Shown: positions 21,043-27,570 of the stretch, piece after piece
Layout of the letters: each line of letters begins with the position of its first letter
Numbering within the stretch: position 1 is the first letter of the stretch
Source: Streptomyces pyxinicus
Lineage (GTDB): Bacteria > Actinomycetota > Actinomycetes > Streptomycetales > Streptomycetaceae
Direction: 5' to 3'
Length of the DNA: 64,000 bases
NCBI RefSeq assembly: GCF_024753135.1
Contig: NZ_JANUGP010000005.1
Location: 248,001-312,000, forward strand
Program-made: the position numbers and the translations under genes
Notes under the pieces: model-generated
Database searches by the model: none
Told to the model about the DNA's origin: nothing
Seen by the model: only the letters and a program-made list of their open reading frames with translations

Positions 21043-22431
21043 ATGAACCCTCGTCGTCGCAACAGCTCGCTCCCCCGACCGGGCCGGTCGGCCTACGGGA
21101 TCGCGAGCGCTGTCGTCCTGCTGCTCATACCCGTGGTCGTGGTGTACGGAGGCGGCTGGCTCCAGGACTTCCTGGACTTCGGTGCGGGCGTCGTCGCGCT
21201 CGTCAGTCTGACCAGCTCGGTGATCTGGGGCCTGGTCACGCAGGACCGGCTGATCCTCAACACCCGGCAGCGGATCGTCGCCCAGGCCATCCACCGGGTG
21301 CTCGCCGTGGCCTCGATCGCGTTCCTGCTGGTGCACGTCACGATCAAGGTGGCCCTCGGCCACACCGTCCTGATCGCGGCCCTCATCCCGTTCGGCCTCG
21401 GCGTCAGGGGCAGCGCCGGACTGATCGGGCTCGGCTCGCTGGCCGCCCTGCTGATGATCTTCGTGGGCGTCACCGGCGCGCTGCGCAACCGGTTCGCCTC
21501 CCCCGCGCCGGTCGCGGCCCGCTGGCGCGCCATGCACATGCTGGCCTACCCGGCCCTGTGCGCGGCCCTGGTGCACGGCCTGTTCGCGGGCCGCCCGGCG
21601 AAGACCTTCTTCATGGTGTCGTACGAACTGTGCCTGGTCGCCATCATGGCCGCGCTGGCGCTGCGGGCCGCGCCGCGCCCCTTCAAGCGCAAGGTCGCCG
21701 ACCGCGTCGTGGCGCTCATCGGCACCGAGGAGCGGCCGGGCGCCGAGCGACTGGAGGCGAGCCGGTCCCGGGCGGCGGCCGAGCCGTCCCGCGCGGGCTT
21801 CGATCCCCGCCGCGAGCCGCAGCCCTCGCCTGCCCCCGGCAGGCCCCTGTACCAGTCCCCCACCGACCCTGGGCCCCTGTACCAGCCCCCCACCGATCCC
21901 GGGACCCACTACCAGTCCCCCGCCGCGTCCGGCCCCCTGTACCAGCCCCTCACCGACTCCGGCTCCTTGTACCAGTCCCCCGCCGAGCCGGCCCCCGGCT
22001 TCGCGGCGGCCTACCGCGCGGTCTCCACGCCGGGCCGCCCGCCGCAGCCGTACGCCACCGAGCAGACCGCGCGCATGGACGTGCCGCCGACCTTCCGGGC
22101 CACCGAGGCGATGCCGCGCGTGGACGGCCTCTCCAGCACCTCCGGGAGCTGGCCGATCCCGTCCCCGCCCCCGGTCGGCGAGGCGCCGCCGTCCGCGTAC
22201 GACCCGCTCCAGGACACCGGATACACCATCCCGGCCTACGGCGGCCCGGGCATGCCGGGATACGGCGGACGTGACGTGTACGACACCGGTGAGACAAACG
22301 GCCTCCACGGCGCGTACAACCCGAGTGACACGTTCGACGGCGGTCCCGCCACGGAACCATCGCCCGGCGCCTCCTATGACGCGCCGGGTTCGGGCGAACC
22401 CTGGAACATGCCCTCCGGAGGCCATAGGTGA
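21043..22431 (+). CDS. Di-heme ferric reductase/NOX-like membrane protein
   Basis: A 462-residue protein with about six membrane helices in the first 220 residues. Two helices carry paired histidines: H84 and H98 (HX13H) and H165 and H178 (HX12H). These are the same spacings that hold the two b-hemes in the NADPH oxidase/ferric reductase family. The cytosolic FAD/NADPH reductase module of that family is missing. Instead the C terminus is a disordered Pro/Tyr-rich tail, including five ~10-residue repeats of the LYQSPTDPG type (~266-316). The ATG at 21043 has GGAG eight bases upstream. The stop overlaps the next gene's GTG, so the two are translationally coupled. Function as a transmembrane electron carrier is inferred. 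Confidence 0.78.
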   Translation: MNPRRRNSSLPRPGRSAYGIASAVVLLLIPVVVVYGGGWLQDFLDFGAGVVALVSLTSSVIWGLVTQDRLILNTRQRIVAQAIHRVLAVASIAFLLVHVTIKVALGHTVLIAALIPFGLGVRGSAGLIGLGSLAALLMIFVGVTGALRNRFASPAPVAARWRAMHMLAYPALCAALVHGLFAGRPAKTFFMVSYELCLVAIMAALALRAAPRPFKRKVADRVVALIGTEERPGAERLEASRSRAAAEPSRAGFDPRREPQPSPAPGRPLYQSPTDPGPLYQPPTDPGTHYQSPAASGPLYQPLTDSGSLYQSPAEPAPGFAAAYRAVSTPGRPPQPYATEQTARMDVPPTFRATEAMPRVDGLSSTSGSWPIPSPPPVGEAPPSAYDPLQDTGYTIPAYGGPGMPGYGGRDVYDTGETNGLHGAYNPSDTFDGGPATEPSPGASYDAPGSGEPWNMPSGGHR

Positions 22432-24038
22432 ACGAGGCCCTGCCCGACGTCCCCGAAGTCCGCGTCGTCGGACTTCCCCAGCTCACGTCGGGTTTCGACC
22501 TTGTGGAACGGCTCGACCTGCCCATGCACCTGAAGGTGCACGGGCCGCTCGACCCGCTGGGCGGCGAACAGCTCGCCCAGCTCGCCGAGCGCATCAACCT
22601 CAGGGGCAGGGGCGGCGCGGGCTTCCCCTTCCACAAGAAGCTGCGCTCCGTCGCCGAGTCGGCGATCAAACGCGGGGTGCGGCCCGTCGTCGTGGTCAAC
22701 GGCAGCGAGGACGAACCGGCCTGCCGCAAGGACACGGTGCTGATCAACCGCGCCCCGCACCTCATCCTGGACGGCGCCCTGCTGTGCGCCGAGGCGCTCG
22801 GCGCGCGCACGCTGGTGATCGGCGTCACCCGGGAGTCGACGCAGCGCTCCGTGGAGGCCGCCCTCGCCGAACGAGGTCTGAGCAACAGCCGTAGATCGGC
22901 TCTACGCGCGTGGGTGCAGCGCAATCCGGTGCGCATGGTCACCGGTGCCGCCGCCGCGCTGATCCGCTCGGTGGACGGCGGCCCGGCGATCCCGCCCGGC
23001 CGCAAGATCAGCGCCTCCAGGAGCGGGGTCGGCGGCGCGCCCACCCTGCTGTCCAACGCGGAGACCTTCGCGCAGCTCGCCATCGCGGCCCGCATCGGCC
23101 CGGAGCGCTACGGCAACACCGGCCTCTACGACGAGCCGGGCACCGTCATGCTGACCGTCTCCGGCGCCGTCGCCCGCCCGATGGTCATCGAGGTGCCCAC
23201 GGGCGTGCCGCTGCGCTACGTCCTTCAGCTGGCCGGTGCCCCGCCGGTGCCGCAGGGCGTGCTGACCGGCGGCTACCACGGCAAGTGGATCGACGCGGCG
23301 ACCGTGAACGAGGCGGTGGTCTCCCGCAACTCGCTGGACGCCGTGGGCGGTTCGCTGGGCGCCGGCGCGATCCTCCCGATCACCCAGGAGACCTGCCCGC
23401 TGGGCGAGTCGCTGCGGGTGGCGCAGTGGCTGGCCGAGGAGAGCGCCGGCCAGTGCGGCCCCTGCTACCTCGGACTGCCCGCCGCCGCGCGCGGCCTGGA
23501 GGACATCCTGAACGGCGGCGGCCCGGCCGCCCTGGAGGCGCTGAAGCAGGTCGCGAAGAACGTCAAGCGGCGCGGGGCCTGTTCGCACCCGGACGGTTCG
23601 GCGATGTTCCTGGAGTCGACCATCAAGGCGTTCACCGACGACCTGGCCGCCCATGTCCTCGGCAACGGCTGCGGACGGCCCGTGGAGGGCGTGCTGCCGC
23701 TCTTCGAGGGGGGCAGGGCGGCCACGGGCATCCCGGGCGGCAAAGAGCCCGAGGAGACCGGCGCGAGCCGACAGAAGATCCACGTCGACTGGACGCTGTG
23801 CCGGGGCCACGGCCTGTGCGCCGACATCCTGCCGGAGGTCTTCGAGCTGGGCGCGGACGGCTTCCCGACCGTGGCGCAGGCCCAGGTGCCGCGGTACGCG
23901 GAGGCGAAGGCGCTGCGCGCGGTACGCCGCTGCCCGGCCCTGGCCCTGCGTATCGAGGAGGACACGCGCGCGCAGGCGCCGGCGCGCAACCTGCCGGTGC
24001 TCTCCCAGGGCCGCGGCCGGCGCGCGCTCGGCCGCTGA
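22428..24038 (+). CDS. NuoF-like NADH-binding flavoprotein fused to a ferredoxin domain
   Basis: A 536-residue protein. Residues ~55-300 resemble the NADH/FMN-binding domain of complex I subunit NuoF (NLRGRGGAGFPFHKKL near 60, VVVVNGSEDEPACRKD). An SLBB domain and the C-terminal Fe-S domain follow, with SAGQCGPC near 337 and RGACSHPDG near 384. The canonical first Cys of the SCGxCxPC motif is Ala here. After ~450 there is an added ferredoxin domain with CRGHGLC and a later CP, the three-Cys pattern of [3Fe-4S] P450-type ferredoxins. No NuoE or NuoG is nearby. GGAGG precedes the GTG start, which overlaps the heme gene by four bases. It probably takes electrons from NADH and passes them to the di-heme protein. 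Confidence 0.82.
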   Translation: MNEALPDVPEVRVVGLPQLTSGFDLVERLDLPMHLKVHGPLDPLGGEQLAQLAERINLRGRGGAGFPFHKKLRSVAESAIKRGVRPVVVVNGSEDEPACRKDTVLINRAPHLILDGALLCAEALGARTLVIGVTRESTQRSVEAALAERGLSNSRRSALRAWVQRNPVRMVTGAAAALIRSVDGGPAIPPGRKISASRSGVGGAPTLLSNAETFAQLAIAARIGPERYGNTGLYDEPGTVMLTVSGAVARPMVIEVPTGVPLRYVLQLAGAPPVPQGVLTGGYHGKWIDAATVNEAVVSRNSLDAVGGSLGAGAILPITQETCPLGESLRVAQWLAEESAGQCGPCYLGLPAAARGLEDILNGGGPAALEALKQVAKNVKRRGACSHPDGSAMFLESTIKAFTDDLAAHVLGNGCGRPVEGVLPLFEGGRAATGIPGGKEPEETGASRQKIHVDWTLCRGHGLCADILPEVFELGADGFPTVAQAQVPRYAEAKALRAVRRCPALALRIEEDTRAQAPARNLPVLSQGRGRRALGR

Positions 24039-24040
24039 AC

Positions 24041-24086
24041 GTGCGGAGAGGGGGCTCCCGGAATTCCGGAAGCCCCCTCTCCGCAC
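24041..24086. terminator. 46-nt near-perfect palindrome after the redox operon
   Basis: Starting three bases after the NuoF-like stop codon, 46 bases form one palindrome with a single mismatched pair, centred on GAATTC. It is followed by no T-run and most likely acts as a hairpin terminator or mRNA 3'-end stabiliser for the two-gene operon. Confidence 0.65.
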
Positions 24087-24108
24087 ACCAGAACAGACCA
24101 GAACAGAC

Positions 24109-24150
24109 CGAAGGCGGATCATCCCTCGGGATGATCCGCCTTCGATTTTT
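24109..24150. terminator. Strong bidirectional terminator
   Basis: A perfect 17-bp stem (24109-24125 with 24128-24144) with a 2-base gap at its centre is followed by ATTTTT on the plus strand. It is a second terminator for the redox operon. On the minus strand it lies immediately after the tRNA-Ala gene and would stop that transcript too. Confidence 0.8.
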
Positions 24151-24151
24151 G

Positions 24152-24224
24152 TGGAGCTAAGGAGAATTGAACTCCTGACCTCCTGCATGCCATGCAGGCG
24201 CTCTACCAACTGAGCTATAGCCCC
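24152..24224 (-). tRNA. tRNA-Ala (GGC), copy 1
   Basis: A complete 73-nt cloverleaf. The acceptor stem is GGGGCTA with TAGCTCC and contains the G3:U70 pair that identifies alanine tRNAs. The anticodon stem CCTGC/GCAGG presents GGC in a 7-base loop, and the T arm is GGAG-TTCAATT-CTCC. The 3' CCA is not encoded. It is identical to the copy at 26171-26243. Confidence 0.97.
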
Positions 24225-24326
24225 TCGCGGTGTTCCGCCCGGTTTCCCTGGCGGCGACGCCAACATTACACGGTCCGGGGGGCGGACCACCAAATCGGAT
24301 TCCGCTTGGCTCCCCTACGGGCGCTA

Positions 24327-25541
24327 ATGTCACCTTTCGTGACCGTGATCGCGTTCTCCGCAGCCCGCCGCGCACCGGTCGCCCTGGGCGTGTGCCTGGT
24401 GTCGTTCACGGCCTTCTGCCTGGCACAACGGGCCGCGCACGTGTCGATGATCGACCTGCTGGTCTACCGGGCCGAGGGCGCCACCGTCCGCGCGGGCGGC
24501 GATCTGTACGCCCTGCGCGCGACGGCCGCGCACCTGCCCACCACCTACCCGCCGTTCGCCGCGCTGCTGTTCACCCCGCTGTCCCTGCTGGACACCGCGC
24601 CGCTGCGGCTGCTGGCGACGGCCGGCAATCTGGTGCTGCTGGTGCTGTTCGTCCGGCTGTCGCTGCGCCTCGTGAGCTACACGCGCGCGCGGGCGGTGTG
24701 GTGGGCGGCGGCAGCGGCCGTGTGGTGCGAGCCGGTGTGGACGACGCTGCGCTACGGCCAGGTCAACCTGCTGCTGGCCGTTCTGGTGCTGTGGGACCTG
24801 ACCCGCCGCCACGACCGCTGGGCCGGGGCGGCCCTGGGGCTGGCCGTCGCGGTGAAGCTCACCCCCGCCCTGTTCGTGCTGTTCCTGCTCGCCACGGGCA
24901 TCGTGGCCCGGCTGCGCGACGGAGACGGGAGCCGGTGGCTGCGGCACGCGCGCGGGGCGGCCGTCACGTTCACCGGGGCGACCCTGCTGGCGGCGGCCGT
25001 CCTGCCGTACGACTCCCGGCGGTTCTGGGCGGACATGGTCTTCCGGGCGAGCCGGGTCGGGCACGCCGAGGACACCGGCAACCAGTCCCTGCGCGGCGTA
25101 CTGGCCCGGCTGCTGCACACACCCGACCCCGGGGCGTACTGGGCCCTGTGCGCGGCCGTGGTGGCTCTGGTGGGGCTCGCGGTCGCGGTGGCGGCGGAGC
25201 TGCGCGGGCGGCGGGCCGGGGCGGTGTGCGCCTGCGCGGTCACCGCGTTGCTGGTCAGTCCGGTGTCGTGGACCCACCACTGGGTGTGGTGCGTGCCGCT
25301 GGTCCTGCTGCTGTGGACGGAAGGGCGGCGGGCGGCGGCCCTGGGCACGCTGCTGGTGTTCTCGTCGTACACGCCCTGGTGGGTGCCGCACGGCATGGGA
25401 CGGCCCGAAATGCACCAAGGGGTCGTGGAGTTGGCACTCTCGGCGCTCTACGCGTGCGCCGGCGCGCTCTTCCTCGCGGGACGCGTCAGGCCGTACGGGA
25501 TGCGAGGCGTCAGGCCGTCACGAACGAGTAGAACCTCTTGA
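24327..25541 (+). CDS. GT87-family membrane mannosyltransferase-like protein
   Basis: A 404-residue protein with about ten membrane helices, of the polyprenol-phosphate-dependent GT-C superfamily (GT87/DUF2029, the PimE-like alpha-1,2-mannosyltransferase family). The early IDLLVYRAEG acidic loop, the GDLY segment and TYPPFAALLFTPL are family hallmarks. LRYGQVNLLLA and GLAVAVKLTPALF follow. It would add mannose from a lipid carrier on the outer membrane face. The ATG at 24327 lacks a strong ribosome site. The last 32 bases overlap the convergent zinc-ribbon gene. Confidence 0.85.
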   Translation: MSPFVTVIAFSAARRAPVALGVCLVSFTAFCLAQRAAHVSMIDLLVYRAEGATVRAGGDLYALRATAAHLPTTYPPFAALLFTPLSLLDTAPLRLLATAGNLVLLVLFVRLSLRLVSYTRARAVWWAAAAAVWCEPVWTTLRYGQVNLLLAVLVLWDLTRRHDRWAGAALGLAVAVKLTPALFVLFLLATGIVARLRDGDGSRWLRHARGAAVTFTGATLLAAAVLPYDSRRFWADMVFRASRVGHAEDTGNQSLRGVLARLLHTPDPGAYWALCAAVVALVGLAVAVAAELRGRRAGAVCACAVTALLVSPVSWTHHWVWCVPLVLLLWTEGRRAAALGTLLVFSSYTPWWVPHGMGRPEMHQGVVELALSALYACAGALFLAGRVRPYGMRGVRPSRTSRTS

Positions 25542-25743
25542 GGGTGCAGTGCTCCTCCAGGAGGCGGCCGTAGATCGGCTCGCCCTCCAGCTCGCGGTAC
25601 GTCTCGATCGGGTCGCCTTTTATGATCAGCGCCCGCGCGCACTCCTCGCACCAGTACTGGTACTCGGGGTTGATCGGCTCCATGTCCCGGACGATCGGCG
25701 TTCCGCTGCCGCACCAGTCGCACTTCCGCCTGTGTGCACCCAT
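25510..25743 (-). CDS. Small zinc-ribbon protein
   Basis: A 77-residue protein with CDWCGSG near residue 8 and CEECARAL near 32, a four-Cys zinc ribbon, then an acidic helical tail. GGAG precedes the ATG. It starts three bases after the stop of another small zinc-ribbon gene, and the two form an operon. Conserved in Streptomyces as far as I recall, with unknown function. Its 3' end overlaps the GT87 gene on the other strand. Confidence 0.72.
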   Translation of the reverse strand: MGAHRRKCDWCGSGTPIVRDMEPINPEYQYWCEECARALIIKGDPIETYRELEGEPIYGRLLEEHCTLKRFYSFVTA

Positions 25744-25746
25744 CGA

Positions 25747-25920
25747 TCAGCTCCAGCAGTGGCCGCAGGCCGTGCACACGTAGGTGATTCCGCCGCTGTC
25801 GCCGAGGACTTGGGCCACGTGCGCGGAACCGCAGGAAGGGCAGTCGAGCCGGGTGGTCGTGTCCCGTATCAACGCCGCCCCGAGGAGGTGGCCGCCCTCC
25901 TCAAGGATGCTCGCAGGCAT
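25747..25920 (-). CDS. 57-residue zinc-ribbon protein
   Basis: A short gene encoding 57 residues, with LDCPSCGSAHV near 26 and YVCTACGHCW near the C terminus, a four-Cys zinc ribbon. The ATG at 25920 is preceded by a very strong GGGAGGGAG ribosome site. Three bases separate its stop codon from the ATG of the 77-residue zinc-ribbon gene, indicating a two-gene operon. Function unknown; zinc ribbons of this size often bind nucleic acid or proteins. Confidence 0.7.
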   Translation of the reverse strand: MPASILEEGGHLLGAALIRDTTTRLDCPSCGSAHVAQVLGDSGGITYVCTACGHCWS

Positions 25921-26103
25921 CACTGCTCCCTCCCGTCGGGCCGCGCCCCCTTCCGGCCGTTTGATTCTGCCACGGCCGGACCAATACGGTCAGCGACGCC
26001 TCAGTACCAGTACGGACACGCCCCGAGTACACCTTCGGGGAGGTATACGACCCGGAGCCCGGGGTGACTCAAGACGGTGCGGGAACAGTTGGCCGAAGAA
26101 CAG

Positions 26104-26128
26104 AAAATCCCGCCCCCAGCGGGGACGG
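26104..26128 (-). terminator. Terminator after tRNA-Ala copy 2
   Basis: An 11-position stem with one G:U pair and a GCT loop is followed on the minus strand by TTTTCTGTTCTT. A second small hairpin (26148-26164) lies closer to the tRNA. Confidence 0.65.
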
Positions 26129-26170
26129 GATCCTCATCACCGATCCTGGCACTCGCCGAGTGCCGATCCG

Positions 26171-26243
26171 TGGAGCTAAGGAGAATTGAACTCCTGACCT
26201 CCTGCATGCCATGCAGGCGCTCTACCAACTGAGCTATAGCCCC
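26171..26243 (-). tRNA. tRNA-Ala (GGC), copy 2
   Basis: All 73 bases are identical to the copy at 24152-24224, with anticodon GGC and the G3:U70 alanine identity pair. The flanking sequences on both sides differ, so only the tRNA itself is duplicated. No encoded CCA. Confidence 0.97.
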
Positions 26244-26336
26244 TGGTGTTCTTCCCGCTCGGCGGGGCGAACAAGAAGAACTTTAGCCTGTGACCTGCCG
26301 GAAAGTGAAATCCGGGCGCCGGGGGCCCCGGGGCGC

Positions 26337-27005
26337 TCAGTCGTCGTCGCCGAGGACGGGTTCCGGGAGGGTGCCCGCGTTGTGCTCCAGCAGACGCCAG
26401 CCGCGCGCGCCCTCGCCCAGCACGGACCAGCAGCAGTTGGAGAGGCCGCCGAGACTCTCCCAGTGCCGGGACTCCAGGCCGAGCAGCCGGCCGATGGTGG
26501 TGCGGATGGTGCCGCCGTGGCTGACGACGACGAGGGTGCCGTCCTCGGGCAGCTTCTCGGCGTGCCGCAGCACCACGGGAGCGGCGCGGTCGGCGACCTC
26601 GGACTCCAGTTCACCACCGCCGCGGCGGACCGGCTCGCCGCGCTTCCAGGCGGCGTACTCCGCGCCGTGCCGGGCGATGATCTCCTGGTGCGTGAGCCCC
26701 TGCCAGACGCCCGCGTAGGTCTCCCGCAGGCCCTCGTCGCGGGTGATCTCCAGACCGGTGAGGGCGGCCAGCTCGGCGGCCGTGTCCGCGGCCCGCTGGA
26801 GGTCCGAGGCGACGATCGCGTCGGGCTGCAGGGAGGCGAGCAGCCGGGCCGCGCGGCGCGCCTGGCCGACGCCGGTCTCGGTCAGCTCGACGTCCGTGGT
26901 GCCCTGGAAGCGGCGCTCCACGTTCCACGACGTCTGGCCGTGCCGCCACAGGATGACGCGGCGGCCCCGGCCCCGGCGGTCGGTGACCTCGCCGGTGGCA
27001 TTCAT
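26337..27005 (-). CDS. Histidine phosphatase (phosphoglycerate mutase-like) family protein
   Basis: A 222-residue member of the histidine phosphatase superfamily. WRHGQTSWN near residue 20 holds the catalytic His and Arg, LRETYAGVWQGL is the middle segment with the acid, and VVSHGGTIR near 150 holds the second His. The substrate is unknown. The ATG at 27005 overlaps the rsfS stop by four bases, so it is translated from the rsfS-nadD operon transcript. Confidence 0.9.
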   Translation of the reverse strand: MNATGEVTDRRGRGRRVILWRHGQTSWNVERRFQGTTDVELTETGVGQARRAARLLASLQPDAIVASDLQRAADTAAELAALTGLEITRDEGLRETYAGVWQGLTHQEIIARHGAEYAAWKRGEPVRRGGGELESEVADRAAPVVLRHAEKLPEDGTLVVVSHGGTIRTTIGRLLGLESRHWESLGGLSNCCWSVLGEGARGWRLLEHNAGTLPEPVLGDDD

Positions 27006-27448
27006 CGCCAGTCCCCGTCCGGTTCCTGGTCGGCCTCGGCGGCCTGCAGCTTGGCGTGCTCCTCGGCCTTGCCGCGGGTGGCCTTGGCGTCGGCGGGCAG
27101 CTCCAGCTCGGGGCAGTCCTTCCACAGCCGCTCCAGGGCGTAGAAGACGCGCTCCTCGCTGTGCTGGACGTGGACGACGATGTCGACGTAGTCCAGCAGG
27201 ATCCAGCGGGACTCGCGGTCGCCCTCGCGGCGGACCGGCTTGGCGCCCAGCTCCGTCTGGAGGCGCTCCTCGATCTCGTCGACGATGGCCCTGACCTGGC
27301 GGTCGTTCGGCGCCGAGGCCAGCAGGAAGGCGTCCGTGATCGACAGGACGTCGCTGACGTCGTAGGCGATGACGTCGTGGGCGAGCTTGTCGGCAGCCGC
27401 CTGGGCGGCGGTGTGGATGAGCTCAAGGGAACGGTCGGTGGCGGTCAC
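27002..27448 (-). CDS. rsfS: Ribosomal silencing factor RsfS
   Basis: A 148-residue protein of the RsfS/Iojap family, which binds ribosomal protein uL14 and blocks subunit joining when nutrients fall. The family core runs from VIAYDVSDVLSITDAFLLASA to WILLDYVDIVVHVQHSEERVFYALERLW. The C-terminal acidic tail is an actinobacterial extension. The GTG start at 27448 has GGAAAG upstream. It stands in the common nadD-LCP-rsfS order. Confidence 0.94.
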   Translation of the reverse strand: MTATDRSLELIHTAAQAAADKLAHDVIAYDVSDVLSITDAFLLASAPNDRQVRAIVDEIEERLQTELGAKPVRREGDRESRWILLDYVDIVVHVQHSEERVFYALERLWKDCPELELPADAKATRGKAEEHAKLQAAEADQEPDGDWR

Positions 27449-27570
27449 TACATGGCTTTCCGTCGGCGGGCACTGAACCTCAAGGGTCTCACGGCCCGCC
27501 CGGGGCACCCCACGCGATGACGGCACGTGGGCTGCCCCCGCGCGCGTGGGCGCACCGGCCGGCCGGCCCG

